DNA from: Spirochaetota bacterium
GTDB taxonomy: Bacteria; Spirochaetota; Spirochaetia; Treponematales; Rectinemataceae
DNA: 64,000 bases
Direction: 5' to 3'
Assembly (NCBI GenBank): GCA_026398595.1
Contig: JAPLSO010000019.1
Location: 31,320-95,319 of the forward strand
Shown here: piece after piece, positions 42,782 to 51,155 of the stretch
How the letters are laid out: the number at the start of each line of letters is the position of its first letter
Numbering within the stretch: position 1 is the stretch's first letter
Made by a program: the position numbers and the translations under genes
Notes under the pieces: generated by a model
Told to the model about the DNA's origin: nothing
The model's input: the letters and a program-made list of their open reading frames with translations, nothing else
Database searches by the model: none

Positions 42782-43459
42782 ATGAAAAAGAAAGTGGGCT
42801 TCATACATACGACGCCCGCGACGATCGGGATGGCGGAGCGATTCATGAAAGCCCGCCTTCCCTGGACGGAATATGTTCACGTTTACGATGGCAACGTAAA
42901 GGTGGAAAATTTCCTATCGCCCATCGGCGTGACGTCCAAAATCAACCTTCTGCGCTGGGCGGTCACGGCCGAGCAGTTGGAGCGATCGGGATGCGACGCC
43001 ATCGTGTCCTGCTGCAGCCTCATGCCGCGGGCGACGGCATATGCGAGACAGGTCGTCTCGGTCCCCTTTGTGCAGCTGGACGCGATCGTCCTGGACCGCG
43101 CGGTCGAGGGCTACGGCAGGATCGGCGTCATCAAGACAACGGACTATGTCGTCCCTTACGTCGCGGAAGGCCTGAAGAATCGTGCCGCCGCTCTCGGAAA
43201 GAAGATAGATATAATCTTCGCGGGCGACAGCACCGCGCTGGATCTCTTCAACAAGGGCGAGTACGAGCGGCACGACGAACTGGTGCTGACCGATGTCCGG
43301 AAGCTGGCCGACAGCGGCATGGATTGCGTGCTGATGGGCCAGATTCCCTTCGGTCTGATGGATGAAAAGCTGAAAGCGCTTGAGCTGAAAGTCCCCGTCC
43401 TCTACGTTGGGGCGGCGGCCTTCGACTGGATAGGCTCGCTCATCGGACTCAGCCCGTAG
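42782..43459 (+). CDS. Asp/Glu racemase-superfamily protein
   Basis: A 225-residue protein with the racemase fold. The first half has GFIHTTPATIGM and the Cys-containing GCDAIVSCCSLMPRA; the second-half catalytic Cys is possibly in SGMDCVLMGQIPFG. The superfamily includes maleate isomerase, arylmalonate decarboxylase and hydantoin racemase as well as amino-acid racemases. In this setting an isomerase or decarboxylase for a dicarboxylic acid is more likely than an amino-acid racemase. ATG 42782 has GAGGCAGGA upstream. Confidence 0.78.
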   Translation: MKKKVGFIHTTPATIGMAERFMKARLPWTEYVHVYDGNVKVENFLSPIGVTSKINLLRWAVTAEQLERSGCDAIVSCCSLMPRATAYARQVVSVPFVQLDAIVLDRAVEGYGRIGVIKTTDYVVPYVAEGLKNRAAALGKKIDIIFAGDSTALDLFNKGEYERHDELVLTDVRKLADSGMDCVLMGQIPFGLMDEKLKALELKVPVLYVGAAAFDWIGSLIGLSP

Positions 43460-43480
43460 ATGGCACGATAAGGGGGGATC

Positions 43481-44110
43481 ATGAGCACGCGAGCCCTGGA
43501 TTTCGTCGAGCCCTTCTTCTCAGTCAAGTACCTTCTCGGCGAGAAGGAATACCCGATAGGAAAGAAAAGCATTGTCTTCAACCTTGCGCAACAGCCCATA
43601 AAGATCAGACAGCAAGGTTTGGGTTTTTTCAAATCCACGCTAGTCACGAATTTCACTATAGAGGATATCGAACGCTGTCTCGTAATCGAGGACTTAGAAC
43701 GGCATGAAGACCCTGAAGCGCTATTCGCGAAAATCAAGGGAAAGTGGGCCCTTGTGTACGAAGCGACAAAACTCGAGCGGCACAAGGGCGTCATGCTCTG
43801 GCGTTCGCCGAAGATTCGATTGGGCAACATCGAAGTGAATATGTGCTTCGCCGAGGGTATACCGCTCAACGTGGGCCTTCATCGGACGCACTGGGGCGAT
43901 ACGCCCTTCAGGGAAGTCCATACGCAGATCCTCGGATTCGGGAAAATGCAGCACTATCGCGAACAGGATCTTGGCACGCTCTTCAGGGAAGATCCCATGT
44001 CGCCCGGCTGCACCCACGAGCCGATGTACGACGAAAACTGCATTTATCCCTGGCATCAGTACGAGACAGTAACAAAAGCAATATTCATGGCCACTGAAAT
44101 GCAATTGTAG
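43481..44110 (+). CDS. unrecognised protein of the catabolic cluster
   Basis: A 209-residue soluble protein; I do not recognise the family. It has no signal peptide or membrane segment. The C-terminal half is rich in His, Trp and Glu (HRTHWGDTPFREVHTQILG, then HYREQDLGTLF and CTHEPMYDE near the end), arranged as in cupin- or double-stranded-beta-helix proteins that bind metal. It is the last rightward gene of the cluster, 21 bp after the racemase-like gene with GGGGGGAT before the ATG. An enzyme of the same route is likely, but its reaction is unknown. Confidence 0.7.
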   Translation: MSTRALDFVEPFFSVKYLLGEKEYPIGKKSIVFNLAQQPIKIRQQGLGFFKSTLVTNFTIEDIERCLVIEDLERHEDPEALFAKIKGKWALVYEATKLERHKGVMLWRSPKIRLGNIEVNMCFAEGIPLNVGLHRTHWGDTPFREVHTQILGFGKMQHYREQDLGTLFREDPMSPGCTHEPMYDENCIYPWHQYETVTKAIFMATEMQL

Positions 44111-44121
44111 CATGAAGCCTC

Positions 44122-44358
44122 TCAGCCGCCCCCAATCAATGGGAAGACCTCCAGATTATCACCGTCGGCCAAGGGCGTTGACAGGTCAGCCCGGTTGCCG
44201 TTGCGTATGATGATGGCTACGACATCCTCAGGCACTCCCTTCTCATGGAGGAATTCACCAATCGTCTTGGGGCTGACGATCTCGTGGTCAATGGGATTAT
44301 CCGGCAGCCATTTTTGCAGCGATGCGAAGAGACGCAGACGGATTCGGCAAATTTCCAT
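44122..44358 (-). CDS. ThiS/MoaD-like sulfur-carrier protein
   Basis: A 78-residue ubiquitin-fold protein ending in LIGGG, the di-glycine tail that is adenylated and thiocarboxylated in sulfur transfer for molybdopterin, tungstopterin or thiamine. The strand-helix pattern (IRLRLFASLQKW, TIGEFLHEKG, DGDNLEVFPLIGGG) fits MoaD. Such genes commonly accompany aldehyde:ferredoxin oxidoreductase genes, and a broken AOR lies in the adjacent cluster. It is convergent with the unknown gene and separated by 11 bp. Confidence 0.8.
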   Translation of the reverse strand: MEICRIRLRLFASLQKWLPDNPIDHEIVSPKTIGEFLHEKGVPEDVVAIIIRNGNRADLSTPLADGDNLEVFPLIGGG

Positions 44359-44428
44359 AAGTCAATTATACGGCAAACTGTCGGATTTTATCGAGAGCCT
44401 CCGGAGTCGCAGGAGCCGTCCTCCGCCT

Positions 44429-45523
44429 TCAATCATCACACTCCCTGTGGATCGCCTTCAGGCGGCGGCCTGTTTCTATGGCCCGATACTGCTCGACTGC
44501 CGCCGAAGCTATCCTGCCTCTCTTCCTTGTGTATTCGAGTTCCAGCTTCAGCTTCCTCCAGGCGGCCAGGCGCTTTCCGTCGAGATTTCCTTCTTCCACG
44601 GCCCCGCGCACGGCACATCCGGGTTCCGAGCCATGGGAGCAGTCCCTGAATCTGCATCGCGCGGCGAGGGCTTCGATGTCGGGGAAGATGGCGTCCACAT
44701 CCTCCCCTTCGGTCCAGAGCTGGACTTCCCTCAGGCCCGGCGTGTCTATCATGAGGGCTCCCGAGGGCAGGAGGAAGAGACTCCGTCCGCTCGTCGTGTG
44801 CCTGCCCTTGTGGTCGTCCTCCCGTACGTCCTGGACTGCCTGGACGGGCGATCCCATGAGGGTGTTGAGAAGCGTGCTCTTGCCCGAGCCCGAGGACCCG
44901 ATGAGGACAGTGGTCTCGCCTGGCTTCAGGAGGGTCCTGAAGACTTCCACTCCTGCCCCGGTCAGGGCGCTGACTGCGAAGACCCCGATGCCGGGGGCTA
45001 TGGCCTCGGTCCTTGCCGCGAGCTCAGCCGGATCTTTCAATAGGTCGGACTTGGTCAGGGCTATTACGGTCTTTGCCCCGGAATCGTGCGCCAGGGCGAG
45101 GTAGCGTTCGATGCGGCGGGCATTCCAGTCCATTCCGGCCGCGGCCGCGATGACTATAAGGTCGACATTGGCTACGAGGACTTGTTCCTCGACCTTATCG
45201 TAGGCCGTCTCGCCCTTGGCCTTTCTCGAAATGCGGGTAGAGCGGGGGAGGACGGCGACGATGAGAGCATCTCCATCGTCCGAAGGCTCCACCATCACCC
45301 AGTCACCCGTCACGGGCATGGCTGGAACGCTTGTGGAGCGAGTGAATCTGCCCGAGGCTTTTGCCCTGCGTTCGCGGGCCTCGCCACCTTCGTCGACGAG
45401 GATGGTCCAGGAATCCCTGACCCTTTTGACTACTCTCGCCGGTATGAGACCGGGACTGGCCGCGGACTTGGCCGCTTCCCCGATCTTCGAATTCCATCCG
45501 AATTTCTCAAGTGATGTTTTCAT
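44429..45523 (-). CDS. rsgA: ribosome small-subunit-dependent GTPase RsgA
   Basis: A 364-residue circularly permuted GTPase that checks 30S subunit maturation. An N-terminal OB domain is followed by G4 TKSD, then the P-loop GSSGSGKST and G3 DTPG, the order typical of RsgA, and a C-terminal zinc knuckle with CRFRDCSHGSEPGC near 300. ATG 45523 was chosen because the longer frame upstream is not conserved-looking. It stands alone downstream of the maltodextrin operon on the same strand. Confidence 0.92.
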   Translation of the reverse strand: MKTSLEKFGWNSKIGEAAKSAASPGLIPARVVKRVRDSWTILVDEGGEARERRAKASGRFTRSTSVPAMPVTGDWVMVEPSDDGDALIVAVLPRSTRISRKAKGETAYDKVEEQVLVANVDLIVIAAAAGMDWNARRIERYLALAHDSGAKTVIALTKSDLLKDPAELAARTEAIAPGIGVFAVSALTGAGVEVFRTLLKPGETTVLIGSSGSGKSTLLNTLMGSPVQAVQDVREDDHKGRHTTSGRSLFLLPSGALMIDTPGLREVQLWTEGEDVDAIFPDIEALAARCRFRDCSHGSEPGCAVRGAVEEGNLDGKRLAAWRKLKLELEYTRKRGRIASAAVEQYRAIETGRRLKAIHRECDD

Positions 45524-45763
45524 TTGTTGTCTCCAGATTCCTCGATACGCGCGCGCAGGCACGCTCTTCGAACATTGGAGCGGATGATGAGGAAGCTGTC
45601 GGTTGTCTGGAGTTTTTACCGGACGCCCAGAGGTCCTCGTTCCGCTTTGCAGTCTACACGCATAATGACCTCCTCTGTTCCGGGATAGGGGACCTAAGAT
45701 CCCTGAGAATGAAAGAATGATACTTCAGGGTCGCTGTCGTGTAAAGTCGTCAATCGGGATGGG

Positions 45764-47341
45764 TCAGTGTGCCTTCCTGAAAAAGGCAGCCGTCAGAGAT
45801 TTCAGTTTCCCGAGGATGGCTGGGCCAAGGGCTCCTTCGGCCATCCTCCAGGTCCACCAGCCGTTCTGCTTGCCTGGGAAATTCATGCGCGCCTCGCTGC
45901 CCAGACCTAAAAGGTCCTGTGCCGGCGCGATAGCTATGGCGGCGGGGCTTGCCCATGCCACCCTCAGCATATTCCAGGCGAATTCGGATTTCCTGCCGCC
46001 CACGTAGGCCAGAGCCCTGCGGGCCGCGGCAGGCGTCGCTGTGCCCAGCCATCCTGCGCAGGTGTCGTTGTCGTGGGTACCCGTGTAGACCACGGAATTC
46101 CGGGGATAATTGTGGGGGTAGTCCCCATTGTCTCCCTCGGGCTCAAAGGCGAACTGAAGAATCCTCATGCCCGGGAAGCCGTAGCGCTCCCGCAGTTCGT
46201 GGATTTCGGGGGTCATGAAGCCGAGATCCTCAGCGATTATAGGCAGTTCTCCCAGAGCTTTTTCGACGGCGTCGAAAAGGGCTGCTCCGGGGCCCGGCTC
46301 CCAGCGCCCCCGTTCGGCAGTCGCATCTCCCGCGGGCACGGCCCAATACTCGGAGAAGCCCCTGAAGTGGTCTATCCTCAGTATGTCGACCAGACTCAGG
46401 GCTGCCTCGATCCGCGAGATCCACCAGGCGTAGCCCTCGGCCTTGTTGGCCTTCCAGTCGTAAAGGGGATTGCCCCAAAGCTGGCCCGTCGCCGTGAAAT
46501 AGTCGGGGGGGACGCCGGCCACCTGCTTTGGCAGACCGGTCGCGTCCAGCTGGAAAAGCCTGGGGTGAGCCCAGGTGTCGGCCGAGTCCCAGGCGACGAA
46601 GATGGGGATGTCCCCGATGATTCTGATGCCCCTGGCCTCGGCGTGGGCGCGCAGGGCGCTCCACTGCAAAAAGAAGATAAACTGGACGAACGCGTGCCTG
46701 TCTATCCTGTCTGCCGAGGCGTCCGCGAAGCCTATCAGGTGGCCCGGATCTCTGCGGCGCAGGCCCTCTGGCCACCGGTCCCAGGATTCGTGTCCCCTCG
46801 ACTCCTTGATCGTCGAGAAAAGGGTGTAATCCTCCAGCCATGATACGTTGTCGCGGCGGAAGGCCTTGAAGGCTGCCCAATCGGGATCGAGCCCAGAGCC
46901 CTGATCGGTAGGTCCCTTTCCAGCCGTTCTCTCCCCAGGCCGCGCCGCTTGCGCAGGCCGCGCCGCCTGCGCCGATCGCGCCTTAAAGCGCTCCCAGGCC
47001 GCGTCGAGGAGTGCGTTTCTTTTAGAGAAGAGGCCTCCGAAATCGACCTTGCCCGAGTTGGGCGACCGGCAGGCATCAATCTCCTCGGGTGAGGCCAGGC
47101 CCGCGGCTCCCAGTTCCTTGGGATCGATCAGATAGGGGTTGCCGGCGAAGGATGAGAGGCACTGGTACGGCGAATCACCGTAGCCCGTCGGACCAAGAGG
47201 GAGAATCTGCCAGAGTCCGACCCCCGCATCGGCCAGGAAGTCGATGAAAGTACGCGCCTCGGCTCCGAGCGTCCCTATGCCGAAGGGGCCGGGCAGGGAA
47301 CTGGGATGGAGGAGTATCCCGGCGCTCCTTGAAAACTTCAT
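45764..47341 (-). CDS. malQ: 4-alpha-glucanotransferase (amylomaltase) MalQ
   Basis: A 525-residue GH77 enzyme that transfers glucan chains between maltodextrins. Conserved blocks: GILLHPSSLPGPFGIGTLG at the start, WQILPLGPTGYGDSPYQ, RIDHFRGFSEYW with the nucleophile Asp, AEDLGFMTPEI with the acid Glu, and YTGTHDNDTCAGW. An extra ~30-residue Ala/Arg/Pro-rich segment (QAARPAQAARPGERT) interrupts the early region. It lies four bases after malG and completes a maltodextrin uptake-and-processing operon. Confidence 0.93.
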   Translation of the reverse strand: MKFSRSAGILLHPSSLPGPFGIGTLGAEARTFIDFLADAGVGLWQILPLGPTGYGDSPYQCLSSFAGNPYLIDPKELGAAGLASPEEIDACRSPNSGKVDFGGLFSKRNALLDAAWERFKARSAQAARPAQAARPGERTAGKGPTDQGSGLDPDWAAFKAFRRDNVSWLEDYTLFSTIKESRGHESWDRWPEGLRRRDPGHLIGFADASADRIDRHAFVQFIFFLQWSALRAHAEARGIRIIGDIPIFVAWDSADTWAHPRLFQLDATGLPKQVAGVPPDYFTATGQLWGNPLYDWKANKAEGYAWWISRIEAALSLVDILRIDHFRGFSEYWAVPAGDATAERGRWEPGPGAALFDAVEKALGELPIIAEDLGFMTPEIHELRERYGFPGMRILQFAFEPEGDNGDYPHNYPRNSVVYTGTHDNDTCAGWLGTATPAAARRALAYVGGRKSEFAWNMLRVAWASPAAIAIAPAQDLLGLGSEARMNFPGKQNGWWTWRMAEGALGPAILGKLKSLTAAFFRKAH

Positions 47342-47345
47342 GATC

Positions 47346-48173
47346 TCACCCTTTCACCGCTCCGGCGGCTATTCCCTTGATGATGTATTTCTGTAGCGAC
47401 AGATAGAAGACGATGATCGGTATGGCCGAGAGTACGAGGGATGCCGTCAGTGGGCCATATTCCTTGAGGAACTGGCCATAGAACTGCATCTGGGCCAGTT
47501 GTATCGTCCCTTGCTTGATGATGAGAAGAGGAAGGAGGAAGTCGTTCCAGATCCAGAGAGCGTCCAGGATGGCTATCGTCGCCGTGATCGGCTTGAGGAG
47601 GGGGAAGACTATCCTGAAGAAGATATAAGCCGTGTCTGCCCCGTCTATGGCGGCCGATTCCTCGAGTTCCTTCGGCACGCTCTTGACGAAGCCATGGAAC
47701 ATGAAGACGGCCATAGGGGCGCCGAGGCCCCAGTAGAGGACGACAATGCCGGAGGGACTGGTCAGCCTCAGGTCGGAGGCGAGGACAGCCAGGGGCACCA
47801 TGATGATCTGGAAGGGGATCACCAAGGCGAAAGCGAAGAGGCTGTAGATGAGCCAGGCGTATCTCTTCTCCGTGCGCGCGAGCATCCAGGCGGCCATCGA
47901 ACTCGTCAGCACGATGCCCGCCACGCCGAAGACCGTAATGAGGAAAGTGGTGGCCACGACTTTGGGGAATTCCATGACTTTCCAGGCCTTGACGAAATTG
48001 TCCAGGTAGAGGGATGTGGGCAGTGCCAGGGGCCTGAGCATGATGTCGGCGTCAGGCTTCAGGGCGCTTACCAGCACGAAGAGGGCGGGGTAGATGAATA
48101 TGAAGGCGAAGAGGATCATGAAGGCTTCGAGGAAATAAATGGGTTTTAGCCCGGGCTTCAGCCCTAATTTCAT
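47346..48173 (-). CDS. malG: maltodextrin ABC transporter permease MalG
   Basis: A 275-residue permease with six helices. The EAA loop ELEESAAIDGADTAYIFFRIV, which docks the ATPase, lies near 180-200. Relatives import maltose or other oligosaccharides. The start ATG 48173 overlaps the malF stop as ATGA. No ATPase gene is in the operon, so a shared multi-sugar ATPase (MsmK/MalK type) encoded elsewhere must energise it. Confidence 0.88.
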   Translation of the reverse strand: MKLGLKPGLKPIYFLEAFMILFAFIFIYPALFVLVSALKPDADIMLRPLALPTSLYLDNFVKAWKVMEFPKVVATTFLITVFGVAGIVLTSSMAAWMLARTEKRYAWLIYSLFAFALVIPFQIIMVPLAVLASDLRLTSPSGIVVLYWGLGAPMAVFMFHGFVKSVPKELEESAAIDGADTAYIFFRIVFPLLKPITATIAILDALWIWNDFLLPLLIIKQGTIQLAQMQFYGQFLKEYGPLTASLVLSAIPIIVFYLSLQKYIIKGIAAGAVKG

Positions 48174-49684
48174 AGCTGGACCTCCTTCCGCTTCATGAAG
48201 AAGAGCTGGAGGCCCGTGATTACCAGAATGGCCAGGAAGAGGAGGGTAGCCTTGGCCGTGGCCAGGCCGGCAAGCTTTCGGGCGAAGGCGTCGAAGAAGA
48301 TGTCCATGACGAAGGGCACGGTCCCGACGGCGTAGCCCGATGGGCCTACCATGGCGTAGACGAGGTCGAAGCACTTAAGTGCGCTTGCTATGGAGAGGAA
48401 GACGCAGACCGTGAAGGCGGGCATGAGGAGGGGCAGGGTGATGTACCTCAGTCTGTCCCAGGGGCTGGCCCCGTCGATCATCGCGGCCTCGACGACATCT
48501 TGCGGTATGTTCTGGAGACCGGCGAGGTAGACGACCATGTAATAGCCCGAGGCTTGCCACACCGAGACGAGGATAAGGAGCCAGGGCGCCTTGGCCGAAT
48601 CGCTCATCCAGGTCTGGATGCCTGTCAGCTTGGGCAGGAGATGGAAGAAGATAAAGGACCAGATCAAAGCCACGACGATCATGGACAGGACATTAGGCAG
48701 GAAGAAAACCGACCGGAGCACGTTCTTTGTCTTCAGCTTCCGGTCGAGGGCCATGGCCAGCCAGAAGGCAAGCAGGTTGGCGAGGATCACGGTGCCGACA
48801 GCGAAGAAGATCGTGAATCCCACGACGCCGAGGTCGATTTTGGAGGTCTTCCAGATCGAGGCGAGGAGGGTTTTGAATTCTCCGATCGCGAAAATTGTCT
48901 TGGCCGCCTTTTCGATCGCGGCTTGTTCGTTTACGTCGAAGGATGCCTTGGTCTCGAAGTCGGTCAGGGTCGAAGCCAGCGCCGCTTCGTCCTGGTTGAG
49001 ACCGGCCTTCTTGAGCGCCGCGGTAAAATCATCGATCTGGCTCAAACCCAGCGTCCCCGAGACAGCCGGCTTGAGGGCGTAGAGGGGATCCTCGGCAGCA
49101 AACTCGTCCATGGCCGGAAAGAGACGATAGCTCTTTCCATCCCTTGAATAGAATTGGGCGGCAAGAATAGCCTGCTTGGTATCCAGCTTGACCAGGAAGT
49201 ACTTTCCGTATTTATCCGCCTCGATCTCAGAGGGCAGGTCGGAGTTGGCGTTGAAGTAATGCTCCTCGTAGTTTCTCGGGTAGAAACGCGCGTCTACCTT
49301 GCCGGTGAAAATCGATGTGTAGTTGGCGAATCCCACGTCCTTGTAGGAGTTGGGACTGTAGCCGTAGCGTTTGAGAATCCTCTCGAGGCGGTACCGCCTG
49401 AAGCCGGTGATCCCCTGGCGTGAATATCGCTCCGAGGCATCGAGGCTGTAGAGAGAGACGACGAAGTCCCTATCGGCCCCCTCTGGGATCTTGGCCAGAA
49501 TCTGGGACTCGAAATCCGCCTTATCCATGCTGATCGGCGTCTTGGGAGTGAGGCCGTCCCAGTTCGTGAAGGAAATGCGCAGCCCCTGACTGAAGGGGAA
49601 TAGGAAAAACAGGGCGTAGAGCGCAAGGGCCGGAGCTACGAAGAGGATGAAGTTAAACCGACGCGTCGATTTCTTCTGTACCAT
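48170..49684 (-). CDS. malF: maltodextrin ABC transporter permease MalF with large external domain
   Basis: A 504-residue permease. Helix 1 (residues 12-33) is followed by ~250 residues outside the membrane (about 35-285) before helix 2 (VGFTIFFAVGTVILANLLA). The remaining five helices contain the EAA motif EAAMIDGASPWDRLRYITLP. E. coli MalF also has a big periplasmic loop, but between helices 3 and 4. Here the loop sits earlier and may contact the binding protein. GCGGAGGAAACC precedes ATG 49684; an attenuator hairpin separates it from malE. Confidence 0.88.
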   Translation of the reverse strand: MVQKKSTRRFNFILFVAPALALYALFFLFPFSQGLRISFTNWDGLTPKTPISMDKADFESQILAKIPEGADRDFVVSLYSLDASERYSRQGITGFRRYRLERILKRYGYSPNSYKDVGFANYTSIFTGKVDARFYPRNYEEHYFNANSDLPSEIEADKYGKYFLVKLDTKQAILAAQFYSRDGKSYRLFPAMDEFAAEDPLYALKPAVSGTLGLSQIDDFTAALKKAGLNQDEAALASTLTDFETKASFDVNEQAAIEKAAKTIFAIGEFKTLLASIWKTSKIDLGVVGFTIFFAVGTVILANLLAFWLAMALDRKLKTKNVLRSVFFLPNVLSMIVVALIWSFIFFHLLPKLTGIQTWMSDSAKAPWLLILVSVWQASGYYMVVYLAGLQNIPQDVVEAAMIDGASPWDRLRYITLPLLMPAFTVCVFLSIASALKCFDLVYAMVGPSGYAVGTVPFVMDIFFDAFARKLAGLATAKATLLFLAILVITGLQLFFMKRKEVQL

Positions 49685-49704
49685 GGTTTCCTCCGCTTCG
49701 GGCT

Positions 49705-49747
49705 AAAAAGAAACCGCTGAAGGCTTCGTGCTGCCAACAGCGGTTTC
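49705..49747 (-). terminator. attenuator between malE and malF
   Basis: On the minus strand GAAACCGCTG pairs with CAGCGGTTTC (49738-49747 with 49710-49719) and TTTTT follows (49705-49709). It lies 31 bp after the malE stop and 21 bp before malF. Partial termination would yield excess binding protein. Confidence 0.8.
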
Positions 49748-49777
49748 TCCTGGTGAATCAAAAGGCAGCGATAAAGG

Positions 49778-51010
49778 TTACTTCTTTACGTTCGCCGCCC
49801 ACTGCTTGTCGATATCGGCAATGACGGCCTCGGCCGTCTTCTTGTTGAACACGTACTGCTGTGAGCCGTTCTTGCAGGCATCCTCGAAGACAGCCGTCGG
49901 ATAGGAGGCGAAGGCCCAGGGATAGGCGCCATTCTTCCCCACGCCAGACATCATGTCGACGAAGGGGCCGCCCAGCTTGGATACATCCGCGCCCTTGAAG
50001 GAGAGGGTGAGCTTGTAGTCCTCGACCCAGATCTTCTGGGCTTCGGGAGTGGCCAGCCACTCGAGGAACTTAAGGGCGGCGGCCTTCTTCTCAGGGGCCG
50101 ATTGGGCCGAGACGCCGAAGCAGGAGTCGACGTCGGCGTAGAACTTGTTCATCTTAACATCGTTGAAGACAGGGAAGGGCACGAAGCCGCAGTTGAGCTG
50201 GGGATTGGTGCCGACGGCGGGTCCATAGGACCAGAGTCCCTGGACCATCATGGCAGCCTTGCCCTCGGCGAAGCCGGCTTGCTGCTCGTTCCAGTCCCAT
50301 TCTTCGGCGTTCTTGTCCATGTTGGAACGGTAGAAATCTATCACGGAGAAGAGCTTGTCGGTGTCGACGACGCCGTAGCTCGTCTTGCCCGCGTTCATGT
50401 CGGCGACGAACTTGGCTGCCGTGATCTTCTTCTCGTAAAGGAGATTGGTATGGACCAGGGTGATGAAGTGTCCCATGGACCAGTTCTCCTTGAGAAGGCC
50501 GGCGAAGGGTGTCATGCCGTTGGTGCGCAGGGTCCGGCAGATCTTCTCCAGGTCGCGGTAGGTTTCGGGGGCCTTGAGGTTGTACTTGGCGAAGATGTCC
50601 TTGTTATAGATGATGCCGATGCCGGCGAAGTCCATGGGCAGACCCCAGAGCTTGGAATTCCAGGTGACGGCGGACTTCGAGGAGTCGACTACCTTGGTCA
50701 GGACGGGCTGTTTGGTCAGGTCGACCAAGTAGCCCTTAGCCGCGTACTCGGCCACGCGGGAATAGGACTGCATCTGCAGAATGTCGGGAAGCTTGCCCTG
50801 GGCAGCCCTGGCCGACATGGTGGCGTCGGCGTCGTTCGGCACGATGAGCAGATCGATGCTGACACCGGGGTTCTCCTGGACGAACTGGGCCACGAGCTTC
50901 TTGAGCCCGTCCTGGTTCTCCTGTTTGTAATAGTAGAGTTCGAGCTTCTGCGCCTGGACGGTTCCCGCGAAAGCGATCAGGACCATCATGAGCATGAAAA
51001 ATCTTTTCAT
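49778..51010 (-). CDS. malE: sugar ABC transporter substrate-binding protein MalE-like
   Basis: A 410-residue family-1 extracellular solute-binding protein. The signal peptide ends at VQAQK; no lipobox Cys is present, so it is periplasmic rather than lipidated. Family features are LVAQFVQENPGVSIDLLIVP, GKLPDILQMQSYSRVAEYA and EGKAAMMVQGLWSYG. Downstream malQ suggests a maltodextrin ligand. GGAGGTCAAGG precedes the ATG. Two LacI-type operator sites upstream indicate sugar-responsive repression. Confidence 0.88.
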   Translation of the reverse strand: MKRFFMLMMVLIAFAGTVQAQKLELYYYKQENQDGLKKLVAQFVQENPGVSIDLLIVPNDADATMSARAAQGKLPDILQMQSYSRVAEYAAKGYLVDLTKQPVLTKVVDSSKSAVTWNSKLWGLPMDFAGIGIIYNKDIFAKYNLKAPETYRDLEKICRTLRTNGMTPFAGLLKENWSMGHFITLVHTNLLYEKKITAAKFVADMNAGKTSYGVVDTDKLFSVIDFYRSNMDKNAEEWDWNEQQAGFAEGKAAMMVQGLWSYGPAVGTNPQLNCGFVPFPVFNDVKMNKFYADVDSCFGVSAQSAPEKKAAALKFLEWLATPEAQKIWVEDYKLTLSFKGADVSKLGGPFVDMMSGVGKNGAYPWAFASYPTAVFEDACKNGSQQYVFNKKTAEAVIADIDKQWAANVKK

Positions 51011-51078
51011 CCTTGACCTCCTTGGAGTTCACGGCGCAAGCCAATCTTAATTTGCCGGTAATCGCTGCCGCGCCGATT

Positions 51079-51092
51079 GTAAACCGATTTAC
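51079..51092. promoter_or_regulatory. LacI-type operator, downstream site
   Basis: GTAAACCGATTTAC, a palindrome with one mismatched pair around a central CG. LacI-family regulators bind such CG-centred dyads. It lies just downstream of the predicted malE promoter, 69 bp before the start codon. A second, perfect site is centred 53 bp away, consistent with looping. Confidence 0.65.
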
Positions 51093-51096
51093 TACG

Positions 51097-51124
51097 AGTT
51101 TATCACACTTCCAACTCTTGTCAA
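51097..51124 (-). promoter_or_regulatory. candidate malE promoter
   Basis: On the minus strand a consensus -35 TTGACA (51124-51119) is followed after 16 bp by TAAACT (51102-51097), four of six matches to the -10 consensus. The two LacI-type operators flank it. Confidence 0.5.
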
Positions 51125-51132
51125 GTGCGGAA

Positions 51133-51144
51133 TAAACCGGTTTA
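51133..51144. promoter_or_regulatory. LacI-type operator, upstream site
   Basis: TAAACCGGTTTA, a perfect 12-bp palindrome with central CG, just upstream of the -35 box of the malE promoter and close to the 3' end of the tip-protein gene. Confidence 0.7.
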
Positions 51145-51155
51145 GGCCCCTGTTC

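Noticed and set aside
47346..48374. Longer start (342 codons) for malG
   Set aside because: The extension reads malF out of frame. ATG 48173 overlaps the malF stop as ATGA and gives the normal permease length.
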